A DNA stretch of 20,551 nt. Origin: Bacteroidota bacterium (GTDB lineage Bacteria > Bacteroidota > Bacteroidia > Chitinophagales > Chitinophagaceae). This document shows positions 6,732 to 14,939 of this stretch, piece by piece (position 1 is the stretch's first letter; each line of letters opens with the position of its first letter). The notes beneath the pieces were generated by a model, which was given only the letters and a program-made list of their open reading frames with translations, searched no databases and was not told where the DNA came from. Location: positions 1 to 20,551 of the forward strand of contig JAEWBD010000390.1 in NCBI GenBank assembly GCA_023391315.1. The letters run 5' to 3'. Made by a program: the position numbers and the translations under genes.

Positions 6732-9131
6732 TTAATTTCTTATTGGCTTGCCTTTCTTGATTACCGCTTCAATCCGCTGCAGGGTTTTCTTTTCACCGCA
6801 AAGACTTAAGAATGCATCTCGCTCCAGATCAAGGAGGTATTGTTCGCTCACCAAAGTTTGTTCGCTTAAATCACCACCGCACATTACATACGCTAATTTT
6901 TTTGCTACCAAAGCATCATGATCTGTTGCATAATTGGCAAGCCGCATGCTGTTAATACCTACATATAAAGCGCCTAATGCGGAACGGCCCAATACCTTGA
7001 TATCTGTTTTTTGTACAGGCTGAACATAACCCTGGTTATATAGTTCAATCACCGCATTTTTGGCTTCGCCTGTCCGGCGCTGCGGGTTTATAACAACTTC
7101 GTCATGGCCTTTGCGCAAAATACCCAGGTCATATCCTTCAAAGGCAGATGTGGCAACTTTAGCCGTTGCAATGGTAAAAAAGCGGTTTTTTAAAGTAATG
7201 GTTTCCGGCTCATCTTCGTGCATTTCATCGGCGGCCCGTAATACAAATTCTTTAGTGCCGCCGCCGCCGGGAATCAATCCCACACCAAGCTCCACCAAAC
7301 CAATGTAGGTTTCAGCGGCAGCATATACTTTGTCGGCATGCAGGTTCATTTCACAGCCGCCGCCAAGGGTTAAACCAAGCGGCGCCGTAACAACCGGTAC
7401 AGATGAATAACGCACCCGCATCATGGTATTCTGAAACATGCGTATGGCCATATCAAGCTCATCATATTCCTGCTCAACCGCATACATAAATATCATTCCA
7501 ACATTAGCACCTGCACTGAAATTAGCGCCGCTGTTGCTTATTACAAGTCCCTTGAATTTTTCTTCGGCAATCTCAATACTTTTATTAACCGCCTGTAATA
7601 CTTCGCTGCCAATCGTATTCATTTTGGTTTGCCATTGCAAAGCCACTACATCATCTCCAATATCATACAACCACGCATTGCTGTTTTTCCATACAACTTT
7701 ATTCTTATAATTTTCTAAGATGATAAAGTTCCCTGCCGAAGGAACCGGTTTATACGTTTTGGATGCTACATCATAATACAGCCTGGTATTGTTTTCTGTT
7801 TTATAAAAAGATGTATTGCCGGCCGCCAACATATCATCCACCCATGAAGCAACCTTATAACCCGCTTCTTTCATAGCCTCTACGGTTGCTGCAACGCCAA
7901 AAACATCCCAGCTTTCAAATGCGCCTATCTCCCATCCAAAGCCGGCCATCATAGCATCATCAATCCTGTAGAGTTCATCACTTATTTCGGGAATGCGGTT
8001 AGATACATAAGAAAATAAAGCGTAATGAAAATGACGATAAAAATCGCCGGCCTTATCTTTTGCAGTGAATAATGTTTTTAATCTTGTTTTTAAATCTTCA
8101 ATTGGCTGCGCTGCCTTTACAGAAGCGAATGATGCTTTTGTACGGGGTTTATATTCCAGCGTTTTTAAATCGAGCGTATAAATTTCTTTATCCGTTTTTC
8201 TCTCTTCAGGGCTGCCTTCTGCAACAGGTATTTTTATCTTCTTAAAAAAGCCTTGCCCGGTTTTATCGCCCAGCCATTTATTCTCAATCATGGTTTGCAG
8301 CCAGCCCGGAATTTTAAACAGTTCCCTCGCTTCATCACCGGGGCAATTTTGAGCAACGCCACCGGCCACTTTTACTAATGTATCAATACCCACCACATCA
8401 GCCGTTCTGAAGGTTGCTGATTTTGGCCTCCCAATAATAGGCCCTGTTAATGCCTCCACTTCATCAATACTCAAATCAAATTTTTGCATTGTATTAAAGA
8501 TGGACATGATGCCGAATACACCGACGCGATTGGCTATAAAGGCAGGTGTATCTTTTGCCAGTACCGTGGTTTTGCCGAGGAATACATCACCATAATGCAT
8601 TAAGAAATCTATGACAGATGGATCTGTTTCGGGGGCCGGGATTATTTCAAGCAGACGCAAATAACGCGGCGGATTAAAAAAGTGTGTGCCGCAGAAATGT
8701 TTTTTAAAATCTTCGCTTCTGCCTTGGGATAATATATGAATGGGAATACCCGAAGTATTGGTGGTGATTAATGTTCCGGGTTTACGAAACTGCTCCACTT
8801 TTTCATACACCTGTTGTTTTATATCTAGCCTTTCCACCACAACTTCAATTATCCAGTCACATGAAGCAATATCTTTCAGGTTGTCATCGAAATTGCCGGT
8901 TGTTATACGTTTTACAACATCCTTTGTATAAACAGGTGAAGGATTTGATTTAATGGCTGCCTGTAAAGCATCGTTTACCAATTTGTTTTTAGGAAGTCTA
9001 TTCCCCTCCCAGCCCGGCGTTGCTATATCCAACAATAAAACCTGCACACCAATGCCTGCAAAATGGCACGCAATTCTTGAACCCATTACACCACTGCCTA
9101 AAACGGCAATTTTTTTTATAGAACGTTTCAT
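6732..9131 (-). CDS. fadN: Fused 3-hydroxyacyl-CoA dehydrogenase / enoyl-CoA hydratase (FadN-like)
   Basis: 799 residues from the ATG at 9131; the frame also offers a TTG at 9161 that would add ten residues, but MKRSIKKIAVLGSG is the normal family start. The order is dehydrogenase first, hydratase last, as in Bacillus FadN (about 790 residues) and unlike E. coli FadB. The NAD-binding motif GSGVMG is at 12-17; catalytic H150 lies in GTHFFNPPR with E162 after it; a second dehydrogenase C-terminal domain follows to about 440. The crotonase domain (about 475-700) has an oxyanion-hole region ISNSGANFSAGANVG and acid/base candidates E594 (GGGCE) and E614 (VELGVGLIPGGGG). It carries out the hydration and NAD-dependent oxidation steps of fatty acid beta-oxidation in the cytoplasm. 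The thiolase and acyl-CoA dehydrogenase that usually follow are absent here: the next gene downstream, 600 bases on, is the Nudix regulator. Confidence 0.92.
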   Translation of the reverse strand: MKRSIKKIAVLGSGVMGSRIACHFAGIGVQVLLLDIATPGWEGNRLPKNKLVNDALQAAIKSNPSPVYTKDVVKRITTGNFDDNLKDIASCDWIIEVVVERLDIKQQVYEKVEQFRKPGTLITTNTSGIPIHILSQGRSEDFKKHFCGTHFFNPPRYLRLLEIIPAPETDPSVIDFLMHYGDVFLGKTTVLAKDTPAFIANRVGVFGIMSIFNTMQKFDLSIDEVEALTGPIIGRPKSATFRTADVVGIDTLVKVAGGVAQNCPGDEARELFKIPGWLQTMIENKWLGDKTGQGFFKKIKIPVAEGSPEERKTDKEIYTLDLKTLEYKPRTKASFASVKAAQPIEDLKTRLKTLFTAKDKAGDFYRHFHYALFSYVSNRIPEISDELYRIDDAMMAGFGWEIGAFESWDVFGVAATVEAMKEAGYKVASWVDDMLAAGNTSFYKTENNTRLYYDVASKTYKPVPSAGNFIILENYKNKVVWKNSNAWLYDIGDDVVALQWQTKMNTIGSEVLQAVNKSIEIAEEKFKGLVISNSGANFSAGANVGMIFMYAVEQEYDELDMAIRMFQNTMMRVRYSSVPVVTAPLGLTLGGGCEMNLHADKVYAAAETYIGLVELGVGLIPGGGGTKEFVLRAADEMHEDEPETITLKNRFFTIATAKVATSAFEGYDLGILRKGHDEVVINPQRRTGEAKNAVIELYNQGYVQPVQKTDIKVLGRSALGALYVGINSMRLANYATDHDALVAKKLAYVMCGGDLSEQTLVSEQYLLDLERDAFLSLCGEKKTLQRIEAVIKKGKPIRN

Positions 9132-9162
9132 ACGTTGTATTTGAAAGTTTAAGATCAGCAAT

Positions 9163-9170
9163 CAAAAGTA
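9163..9170 (-). promoter_or_regulatory. -7 box (TACTTTTG) of the fadN-like gene
   Basis: A full TAnnTTTG match on the minus strand, about 31 bases upstream of the ATG at 9131. A TTG on the same strand (bases 9187-9189) lies 16 bases upstream, slightly short of the usual 17-23 spacing. Confidence 0.5.
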
Positions 9171-9197
9171 AAAATAGTTAGTTATGCAACTATTTTT
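9170..9197. promoter_or_regulatory. Operator-like inverted repeat abutting the fadN promoter
   Basis: Arms AAAAATAGTT (9170-9179) and AACTATTTTT (9188-9197) pair perfectly over 10 bases around an 8-base centre. A second, overlapping palindrome TAGTT-ATGC-AACTA (9179-9192) lies within it. The repeat starts at the last base of the -7 box and covers the candidate -33 position, so a bound protein would block RNA polymerase. Repeats of this kind fit MarR- or TetR-family repressors, which commonly control beta-oxidation genes; no such regulator is encoded in the window. Confidence 0.6.
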
Positions 9198-9385
9198 TTG
9201 AAATTAATTATAAAAGTTATCCGTTAGATAAAAAACGTTATCCATAAATAAGCGTTTTTCGTTAGACATTTTATTATGAAGGTTTTCAGCTCAGCTCCTA
9301 ACCTAAACTTACATGCGGCACGAAACTTTAGCGGCATTACTCATTAACAAAACAAATTATTTACTTTCATCGCATAAACTGCTAT

Positions 9386-10693
9386 ATGCAAACTGCATCT
9401 AAAAAAGTTATTAATGCCTGGGCTATGTATGACTGGGCCAACAGCACTTATAATTTAGTTATTACAACTACTTTTTTTCCTATCTATTTCACAGCAGTTA
9501 CGAAGCACGCTTTTGGCAGCGAGAAGGTGCCATTGCTTGGCAGAACATTCATCAACTCTTCTTTGTATGATTATACTTTAGCAGCCGCCTACTTTATCAT
9601 TGCGCTTTTGTATCCTATGCTTACTTCTATTGCAGATACAAGGGGCAACAAGAAAAACTTCATGCGGTTTTTCTGTTACATGGGCGCTATTGGATGCAGT
9701 GCTTTATATTTTTTTCGCGGCGATAATATCTGGGTGGGCATCATCGCTTTTATGATGGCGGCTGCAGGTTATGTGGGCAGCCTTGTTTTTTATAATGCTT
9801 TTCTGCCTGAAATAGCATTACCGCAGGATCAGGACAGGATAAGCGCCAAAGGCTTTTCATTTGGATATATCGGTAGCGTAATCATGCAACTCGTGGGTTT
9901 TGTTTTGGTGCTGCTGCTGGCAGACAACCCTGATTATCTTGGCCCCCGCATTACTTTTTTATTGGATGGTATATGGTGGGCTGGTTTTGCGCATATATCT
10001 TTTTCGCGTTTGCCGGAAACAAAAAGAAATAATGCTGTAAACGGCAATGTTTTTAAAAACGGTTTCCAGGCTATAAAAAAAGTATATGGCGAAGTAAAAA
10101 ACATGCCTGTATTAAAGCGATACCTGCGCGGTTTTTTCTTTTACAGCATGGGTGTGCAAACTGTTATGCTGGCTGCCGCCATATTTGGAAGCAAATTATT
10201 GCAGTTAGAAGATACCAAACTTATCATTACCGTTGTAGTTATTCAACTGGTGGCTATTCCGGGTGCTATATTAATGAGCCGCCTGTCAAATGTTTTTGGC
10301 AACCTTAAAGTATTAATGGGCGTAATTGTATTCTGGATATTGATTTGTGTGGCAGCTTATTTTACTGCAGACTATAAAATAAAAGGTGGCAATCCCGAAT
10401 ATTTTTTTTACGGATTGTCGGTAGCTGTTGGTTTGGTAATGGGAGGCATTCAGTCGCTAAGCCGCAGCACCTATTCAAAGCTGATGCCTGAAACAAAAGA
10501 CACAGCTTCATTCTTTAGTTATTATGACCTTACCGAAAAAATTGCCATCGTTATCGGCATGCTGGCTTTCGGTTATATTGAAGAACTTACCGGTAATATG
10601 CAAAACTCTGTATTGAGTTTAATTGTATTTTTTGTTATTGGTTTCCTATGGCTTTTTTCTGCGCTGAAAAAACAGCAATTTTTAAGCAGTTAA
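9386..10693 (+). CDS. MFS transporter, UMF1/Atg22-like family
   Basis: 435 residues, strongly hydrophobic, with the length and about 12 membrane segments expected of a major facilitator transporter in the inner membrane. The N-terminus AWAMYDWANSTYNLVI is the hallmark of the UMF1 (unknown major facilitator 1, Atg22-like) family. A loop with SIADTRGNKK (cytoplasmic 2-3 loop) and a later GGIQSLSRSTYSKLMPE are also family features. In eukaryotes Atg22 exports amino acids from the vacuole; the bacterial substrate is unknown. The ATG at 9386 begins directly before the conserved motif. The upstream 254 bases are shared with the divergent fadN-like gene and show no clear plus-strand -7 box; they do hold two GTTATCC copies (9216-9222, 9237-9243) and an AAAAACG/CGTTTTT inverted repeat (9231-9259). 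Confidence 0.88.
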   Translation: MQTASKKVINAWAMYDWANSTYNLVITTTFFPIYFTAVTKHAFGSEKVPLLGRTFINSSLYDYTLAAAYFIIALLYPMLTSIADTRGNKKNFMRFFCYMGAIGCSALYFFRGDNIWVGIIAFMMAAAGYVGSLVFYNAFLPEIALPQDQDRISAKGFSFGYIGSVIMQLVGFVLVLLLADNPDYLGPRITFLLDGIWWAGFAHISFSRLPETKRNNAVNGNVFKNGFQAIKKVYGEVKNMPVLKRYLRGFFFYSMGVQTVMLAAAIFGSKLLQLEDTKLIITVVVIQLVAIPGAILMSRLSNVFGNLKVLMGVIVFWILICVAAYFTADYKIKGGNPEYFFYGLSVAVGLVMGGIQSLSRSTYSKLMPETKDTASFFSYYDLTEKIAIVIGMLAFGYIEELTGNMQNSVLSLIVFFVIGFLWLFSALKKQQFLSS

Positions 10694-10736
10694 GGCATAA
10701 TAAAGCTTATATATCTTGCGCTAAAAATAAACAGGT

Positions 10737-11600
10737 ATGAAGTTATACAGCATAGAAACAGAACTATTCAAGCTTGATGGCGGCGCAATGTTTGGTGTGG
10801 TTCCCAAATCAATATGGAACAAGCTGAACCCTGCAGACGAAAATAATCTATGCACATGGGCCATGCGTTGCTTGCTGATTGAAGATGACAACAGGCTGAT
10901 ATTAATTGATAACGGCCTGGGCAATAAACAAAGCGAAAAATTTTTCAGTCATTATCATTTGCATGGCGATGCTACGCTTGAAAAGTCTTTGTCAGCAAAA
11001 GGATTTAGTAAAGATGATATTACCGATGTTATTTTAACACACCTGCATTTTGATCATTGCGGTGGCAGCGTTGACCGTGATGGTGATAAGCTGGTTACCG
11101 CATTTAAGAATGCTACTTACTGGAGTAACCAGGAACACTGGAACTGGGCTGTATATCCCAATGACCGCGAGAAAGCATCTTTCTTAAAAGAAAATATATT
11201 GCCCATACAGGAAAGCGGGCAATTGAAGTTTATTGAAGGTGTAAACAATGAAGCCGATGAACCATTGGGCGAAAACAGCTTTAATGATAATATCAGCGTT
11301 CGTTTTGTAAATGGCCACACGCAGCAAATGATGCTGCCGCAAATAAAATATAAAAACAAAACCATTGTGTATGTGGCTGACCTGCTGCCTTCCGTGCATC
11401 ATATTCCCATGCCTTACATCATGGGTTATGATATGTTTCCGCTCACCACTTTGCATGAAAAGAAATCTTTTCTTACAGAAGCTTTAAACAATAATTATAT
11501 TTTATTTTTTGAACATGATCCCAAACATGAATGTTGCACATTGAAGCAAACAGAAAAAGGGATAAGACAAGATTCAATTTTTAAGCTGGATGATTTGTAA
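10737..11600 (+). CDS. Metallo-beta-lactamase-fold hydrolase (lactonase-like)
   Basis: 287 residues with a complete two-metal site: H102-x-H104-x-D106-H107 in THLHFDHCGG, then H194 (VNGHTQ), D215 (YVADLLP) and H260 (FFEHDPKHE). This is the pattern of the family that holds acyl-homoserine-lactone lactonases and other cytoplasmic ester or lactone hydrolases. There is no signal peptide, so it is probably cytoplasmic. The substrate cannot be told from sequence. It starts 43 bases after the UMF1 transporter on the same strand and may be co-transcribed, although a weak -7-like TATATCTTG lies in the gap. Confidence 0.88.
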   Translation: MKLYSIETELFKLDGGAMFGVVPKSIWNKLNPADENNLCTWAMRCLLIEDDNRLILIDNGLGNKQSEKFFSHYHLHGDATLEKSLSAKGFSKDDITDVILTHLHFDHCGGSVDRDGDKLVTAFKNATYWSNQEHWNWAVYPNDREKASFLKENILPIQESGQLKFIEGVNNEADEPLGENSFNDNISVRFVNGHTQQMMLPQIKYKNKTIVYVADLLPSVHHIPMPYIMGYDMFPLTTLHEKKSFLTEALNNNYILFFEHDPKHECCTLKQTEKGIRQDSIFKLDDL

Positions 11601-11615
11601 ATATTATTCAATCTG

Positions 11616-11652
11616 AAAAAAATCATGGCTGATTGCCTGGATTCAAGCCATG
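11616..11652 (-). terminator. Rho-independent terminator, minus strand (distal of two)
   Basis: CATGGCT (11624-11630) pairs perfectly with AGCCATG (11646-11652) around a 15-base loop. On the minus strand the stem is followed by A then seven T. It lies beyond a first terminator for the small exported-protein gene. On the plus strand the hairpin could also mark the end of the hydrolase transcript but lacks a T-run. Confidence 0.6.
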
Positions 11653-11684
11653 AAAAAAGCCTCCGCTGCTAACAGAAGAGGCTT
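11653..11684 (-). terminator. Rho-independent terminator, minus strand (proximal)
   Basis: AAGCCTC (11657-11663) pairs with GAGGCTT (11678-11684), loop of 14 bases, and a run of six T on the minus strand follows or overlaps the stem base. It lies 24 bases after the stop of the small exported protein at 11708. Confidence 0.7.
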
Positions 11685-11707
11685 GTGTATTGACCGCTGC
11701 TGATGTG

Positions 11708-12079
11708 TTATTTTATCCAGTTAAATTTTCTATCATAATGATTGTAGTTATGCTTATTCCGGTAGTCGAGAAAACGATTGTTTACGGCTTCGATTTTATT
11801 GTTTCTTTCTCTTTGTAATTGCTGTATAAGATCAATTTTTCTTGACGCTGCAATACGCAGGTTCATCGCTTCTCTCACCTGCTGATTATAAGCGGCATTA
11901 ATGTTTGCAATTTGCCGGTTCCGCTCAACGGTTGTAAATGAATACGTTTCCACATAACGCTTTCCATAGCTAAAATGTACAGCCGGCGTACGAAATGTAA
12001 CGGCCGCCGCAAACGGTTGTGAAAAGGCTGCTGTACTTATAATGAACAAGGTTAAAAAGAGTGTAAAGATTTTTTTCAT
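11708..12079 (-). CDS. Small exported protein of unknown function
   Basis: 123 residues. MKKIFTLFLTLFIISTAAFSQ is a clear Sec signal peptide with probable cleavage after the AFS or AFSQ region. The mature protein is basic. Its centre (about 53-105, NRQIANINAAYNQQ through IEAVNNRFLDY) looks like one long amphipathic, possibly coiled-coil helix, and the last 15 residues are rich in N, H, Y and K. No family is recognised. It is likely periplasmic. It stands alone, with two terminators after it and a separate upstream region holding a near-palindrome (GATAACGT 12116-12123 with ACGTTTATC 12134-12142, one-base indel). Confidence 0.75.
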   Translation of the reverse strand: MKKIFTLFLTLFIISTAAFSQPFAAAVTFRTPAVHFSYGKRYVETYSFTTVERNRQIANINAAYNQQVREAMNLRIAASRKIDLIQQLQRERNNKIEAVNNRFLDYRNKHNYNHYDRKFNWIK

Positions 12080-12197
12080 GTTGTTGATTTTTTAATGTTT
12101 AATCAATGATTATGAGATAACGTTTTCCTTTTTACGTTTATCAAAACATTGTTAATCATAAACAACCATGTTATCATCCATATAAGCAAGCCGGTTT

Positions 12198-12240
12198 AAA
12201 ACAAGAAAGCAACGCCGTTGTTGCGTTGCTTTCTTGTTTG
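12198..12240 (-). terminator. Strong hairpin terminator after the FKBP gene
   Basis: A perfect 17-base stem (12199-12215 with 12223-12239) closes a 7-base loop. On the minus strand it comes 20 bases after the FKBP stop and ends in TTTT. Two minus-strand genes, FKBP and the small exported protein, are thereby separated into different transcripts. Confidence 0.75.
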
Positions 12241-12259
12241 CATAATTATTAATGCTGTA

Positions 12260-13225
12260 TTATTTTTTTTCTGTGCTGTCCTGTTTTTGCTGCTGCATTC
12301 TCTGCATCTGTTCCTGCATTTGCTGTTGCATAGGATTTACAGGTTGTGCAGGTGCATCGGTTACATCTTTCACTTCAATATCAAATACCAGGTTTGAAAA
12401 TGCAGGAATTTCATTGCCCTGCCGCTGCTGTCCGTAACCCAGGAAGGCTGGAATATACAACTTGCCTTTCCCGCCTTTGCCAAATAATGGCAGCCCGTCG
12501 CTGAAGCCTGGTATCATACCCGGTGCGCCCACTACAAATTCAAGCGGTTCAGTGTGCCCTTTGCTGCTATCCATATTGGTATCAAATTCATGGCCCGTTG
12601 CCAGCAGTCTGCCACGGTACATTACAGAAACTTTTTTGCCGGAATCAGCTTTCAACGCCGAATCGCCGGCATTTTCAATAACAGCATATGTACCGTTTGT
12701 TGCCTTAACACCTTTCAGGTTATTCTTCGCCAGGTAGTCTTCTATTGCTTTAATCTCACTATTCTTTTCCTCTTCCATTGCTTTTTCATAATCTGCCATT
12801 ACAGCTTTTTCATCTTTAAAAACCTGCAACAGTTTAACTTTTGCAACCATTACCTGGCCTTTTACAAAAAGTTCATCATAGCCCTGGATCATTTTTTTAT
12901 TCTTCAAAGAATCAATATTCATGCTCACTACAGCGCTGTCGCCCACACTCATTAGCGGTATAATTTCCATGAAAGAATATTCTGATCTTTTGCTCGTATC
13001 AACCGGGCCATAACCTGGCACATGGCCAAAAGTGCTTTGTAAAACCGAATCGCGGTCCATCAACTGGAATTCCACATTGAACTTTATAAATTCACCGGCT
13101 TTGGGTTTTTGAGTTCCTTTGCCCTTGAATATTTTATAGGAAAGGCCGGAAGGCGTTTGTTCATAATTCATACTGCAGGCAGCTAAACTTGTTATAAGCA
13201 GCGCTGCTATCAATGTTCTTTTCAT
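12260..13225 (-). CDS. FKBP-type peptidyl-prolyl isomerase lipoprotein
   Basis: 321 residues. A lipoprotein signal ends at the lipobox LAAC with C17, so the protein is membrane-anchored outside the cytoplasm. Two FKBP-like units follow. The first (about 25-137) is diverged and probably only structural. The second (about 198-288) has the family pattern VSVMYRGRLLATGHEFD, PGMIPGFSDGLPLFGKGGKGKLYIP and IPAFSNLVFDIEV; the central aromatic usually Trp in the active site appears as F241. A charged helical linker (about 138-170) joins them, and a Gln/Met-rich tail (299-314) ends the protein. The role is folding of exported proteins. ATG at 13225 is the natural start before the signal peptide. There is no acidic surface-export signal after the Cys, so a periplasm-facing location is more likely. 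Confidence 0.92.
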   Translation of the reverse strand: MKRTLIAALLITSLAACSMNYEQTPSGLSYKIFKGKGTQKPKAGEFIKFNVEFQLMDRDSVLQSTFGHVPGYGPVDTSKRSEYSFMEIIPLMSVGDSAVVSMNIDSLKNKKMIQGYDELFVKGQVMVAKVKLLQVFKDEKAVMADYEKAMEEEKNSEIKAIEDYLAKNNLKGVKATNGTYAVIENAGDSALKADSGKKVSVMYRGRLLATGHEFDTNMDSSKGHTEPLEFVVGAPGMIPGFSDGLPLFGKGGKGKLYIPAFLGYGQQRQGNEIPAFSNLVFDIEVKDVTDAPAQPVNPMQQQMQEQMQRMQQQKQDSTEKK

Positions 13226-13340
13226 TCGTTTAATTTTTGTTTTTTTTCGATGGTCTCATGGAACCTTGCTATGTGCATTCTTCCTATGTGAGAAAAACTA
13301 TCATGGCCGGTTTCATTTTTGTTTTTGTTTATACAGATTT

Positions 13341-14348
13341 TTATGCCAACTGCTTTTCGTACAGTTTAAGCACTTCTTTGAATTTTTTAAGACTCTCTTC
13401 CAGTGTATCGGAACTCCTGCCACCCGCCGCATTTTTATGACCGCCCCCTTCAAAATGATTACGTGCCAGTTCATTCACATCAAAATCTCCTTTGCTCCTG
13501 AAACTCCATTTACGTTCTTCCGTTCTGTCTATCAATAAAGCGCCCAGCTTAATGCCTTCAATTGTAAGTAAATAATTTACCAGCCCTTCGGTATCGCCGG
13601 TTTGTATCTGGTACTTCATAAGATCGTACCTCGAAATAGCCATTACGGCTGTATTATATTCATATAAAACATCCAGCCTGTTAAGCAGGGCATTGCCTAT
13701 AAAGCGTAACCTGGTTTCCAGGAAATTATCGTAAATGTTTTCATGAATAATGCTGTGGTTTAATCCCAGATCCTTCAAATGCGCAACGGCCTGATGCGTT
13801 TGTGCCGATGTAATGCCAAACCGGAAGGAACCCGTATCTGTCATAATCCCGGTATAAATACAGGCTGCCATATCAAGATCAAGTTTATCTGCAAAGGGCG
13901 ACTGTACAATAAAATCGTACACCATTTCGCAGGTGGAACTTTTAAGAATATTGCTCACGCCATAATCAAAATGTTCTTCAGCAGGCTGCTCATGATGGTC
14001 GATAAGTACTTTCACGCATTTAATGCCCAGCAGCAGCGTTTCCATTTTTTTGGTGCGGTGCATGGCATTAAAATCGAGGCAAAACAATATATCCGCATTT
14101 TCTGCGAGGGCTGTGGCTTTCTGCGTTTGTGCTTCAAAGTCAACTACTTCACCGCAGCCCGGCATCCAGTTTAAAAACTTAGCCCAGTTGGTGGGAGAAA
14201 CAACCGTAGCATTATGGCCAATTTTTCTGAGAAAATGAAACAAGCCAAGTGCAGAACCCATTGCATCGCCGTCCGGCTTCTGATGCATGGTAATTACAAT
14301 ATTCCTTTTATCTTCCAGTAATGGATATAAATGCGCTATCGGCTGCAT
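13341..14348 (-). CDS. nrnA: DHH/DHHA1 phosphoesterase, oligoribonuclease / pAp phosphatase NrnA
   Basis: 335 residues, typical of NrnA (about 310-340). The DHH domain shows motif I HQKPDGDAMGS (H22, D26, D28), D92 in CLDFN, the DHH triplet D117-H118-H119 in LIDHHEQP, and a later TDTGSFRFG. The DHHA1 substrate-binding domain carries GGGHKNAAGG (301-310). Family members degrade 2-5 residue RNA (nanoRNA) and dephosphorylate 3'-phosphoadenosine 5'-phosphate in the cytoplasm using Mn2+. It diverges from ndk, another nucleotide-housekeeping gene, and lies 115 bases upstream of the FKBP gene on the same strand. Confidence 0.9.
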   Translation of the reverse strand: MQPIAHLYPLLEDKRNIVITMHQKPDGDAMGSALGLFHFLRKIGHNATVVSPTNWAKFLNWMPGCGEVVDFEAQTQKATALAENADILFCLDFNAMHRTKKMETLLLGIKCVKVLIDHHEQPAEEHFDYGVSNILKSSTCEMVYDFIVQSPFADKLDLDMAACIYTGIMTDTGSFRFGITSAQTHQAVAHLKDLGLNHSIIHENIYDNFLETRLRFIGNALLNRLDVLYEYNTAVMAISRYDLMKYQIQTGDTEGLVNYLLTIEGIKLGALLIDRTEERKWSFRSKGDFDVNELARNHFEGGGHKNAAGGRSSDTLEESLKKFKEVLKLYEKQLA

Positions 14349-14356
14349 AAAGGCGG

Positions 14357-14364
14357 CAAAATTG
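14357..14364 (-). promoter_or_regulatory. Possible -7 box of nrnA (CAATTTTG)
   Basis: On the minus strand this matches TAnnTTTG at all but the first base, and a TTG lies 20 bases upstream. The leader would be only a few bases long. Confidence 0.3.
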
Positions 14365-14424
14365 CGGCTTTAATAGCATACGGTCAAATGATTTTTGGTT
14401 TACCAGCCATCTATAACAATTTGC

Positions 14425-14457
14425 TTTGATTTTTAAATTATTGATGGCTTAGTTTTG
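14425..14457 (+). promoter_or_regulatory. Promoter of ndk
   Basis: TTTG at 14425-14428, a 21-base spacer, then TAGTTTTG at 14450-14457, a full match to the Bacteroidota -33/-7 pattern. The ATG of ndk at 14476 is only 18 bases beyond, so the leader is about 12 bases. Confidence 0.65.
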
Positions 14458-14475
14458 CGGCGAATTTAAAAAACT

Positions 14476-14892
14476 ATGAGCAATACAACATTTACCATGA
14501 TAAAGCCCGATGCAACGGGTAAATCATACACAGGCGCTATTCTTGACCGCATTGTAAAAGCGGGTTTTAGCATTAAAGCCATGAAATGGACAAAACTTAC
14601 CAAAGAACAGGCCGGCGCTTTTTATGCAGTGCATAAAGAAAGGCCTTTTTACGGCGAACTGGTTGAATTCATGAGCAGCGGCCCTATTGTTGCCGCCATC
14701 CTGGAAAAAGAAAATGCCGTTGCAGATTTCAGAAAATTAATCGGCGCTACCAATCCTGCACAGGCTGATGAAGGCACTATCCGTAAGGAATTTGCGGCTT
14801 CCGTAGGCGAAAATGCTGTGCATGGCAGCGACAGCGATGAGAATGCGGCGATTGAAGGAAATTTCTTTTTTTCGCAGCTTGAAAGATTTTAA
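14476..14892 (+). CDS. ndk: Nucleoside diphosphate kinase
   Basis: 138 residues, the normal family length. It has the N-terminal TFTMIKPDA with K10, and the active-site stretch NAVHGSDSDENA with the phospho-accepting H116. It transfers the gamma-phosphate of ATP to other nucleoside diphosphates through a phospho-histidine, balancing NTP and dNTP pools in the cytoplasm. It is a single-gene unit with its own promoter, divergent from nrnA and convergent with the UbiD-family gene. Confidence 0.97.
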   Translation: MSNTTFTMIKPDATGKSYTGAILDRIVKAGFSIKAMKWTKLTKEQAGAFYAVHKERPFYGELVEFMSSGPIVAAILEKENAVADFRKLIGATNPAQADEGTIRKEFAASVGENAVHGSDSDENAAIEGNFFFSQLERF

Positions 14893-14903
14893 TTTAAATA
14901 AAC

Positions 14904-14933
14904 TTGTTTGTTAAGCGCAGATGCTTACATTTG
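14904..14933 (+). promoter_or_regulatory. Promoter-like signal downstream of ndk
   Basis: TTG (14904-14906), 19-base spacer, TACATTTG (14926-14933): a full match to the Bacteroidota consensus in good spacing. It has no protein gene after it. Its transcript would run into the hairpin at 14961-14985. Confidence 0.5.
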
Positions 14934-14939
14934 CACTTT

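Noticed and set aside
9159..9161. TTG as the start of the fadN-like gene
   Set aside because: It would place the start close to the predicted transcription start and add residues foreign to the family; the ATG at 9131 leads directly into the Rossmann fold.
13779..14174. 131-codon frame antisense to nrnA
   Set aside because: It is a shadow of the conserved DHH domain on the other strand.
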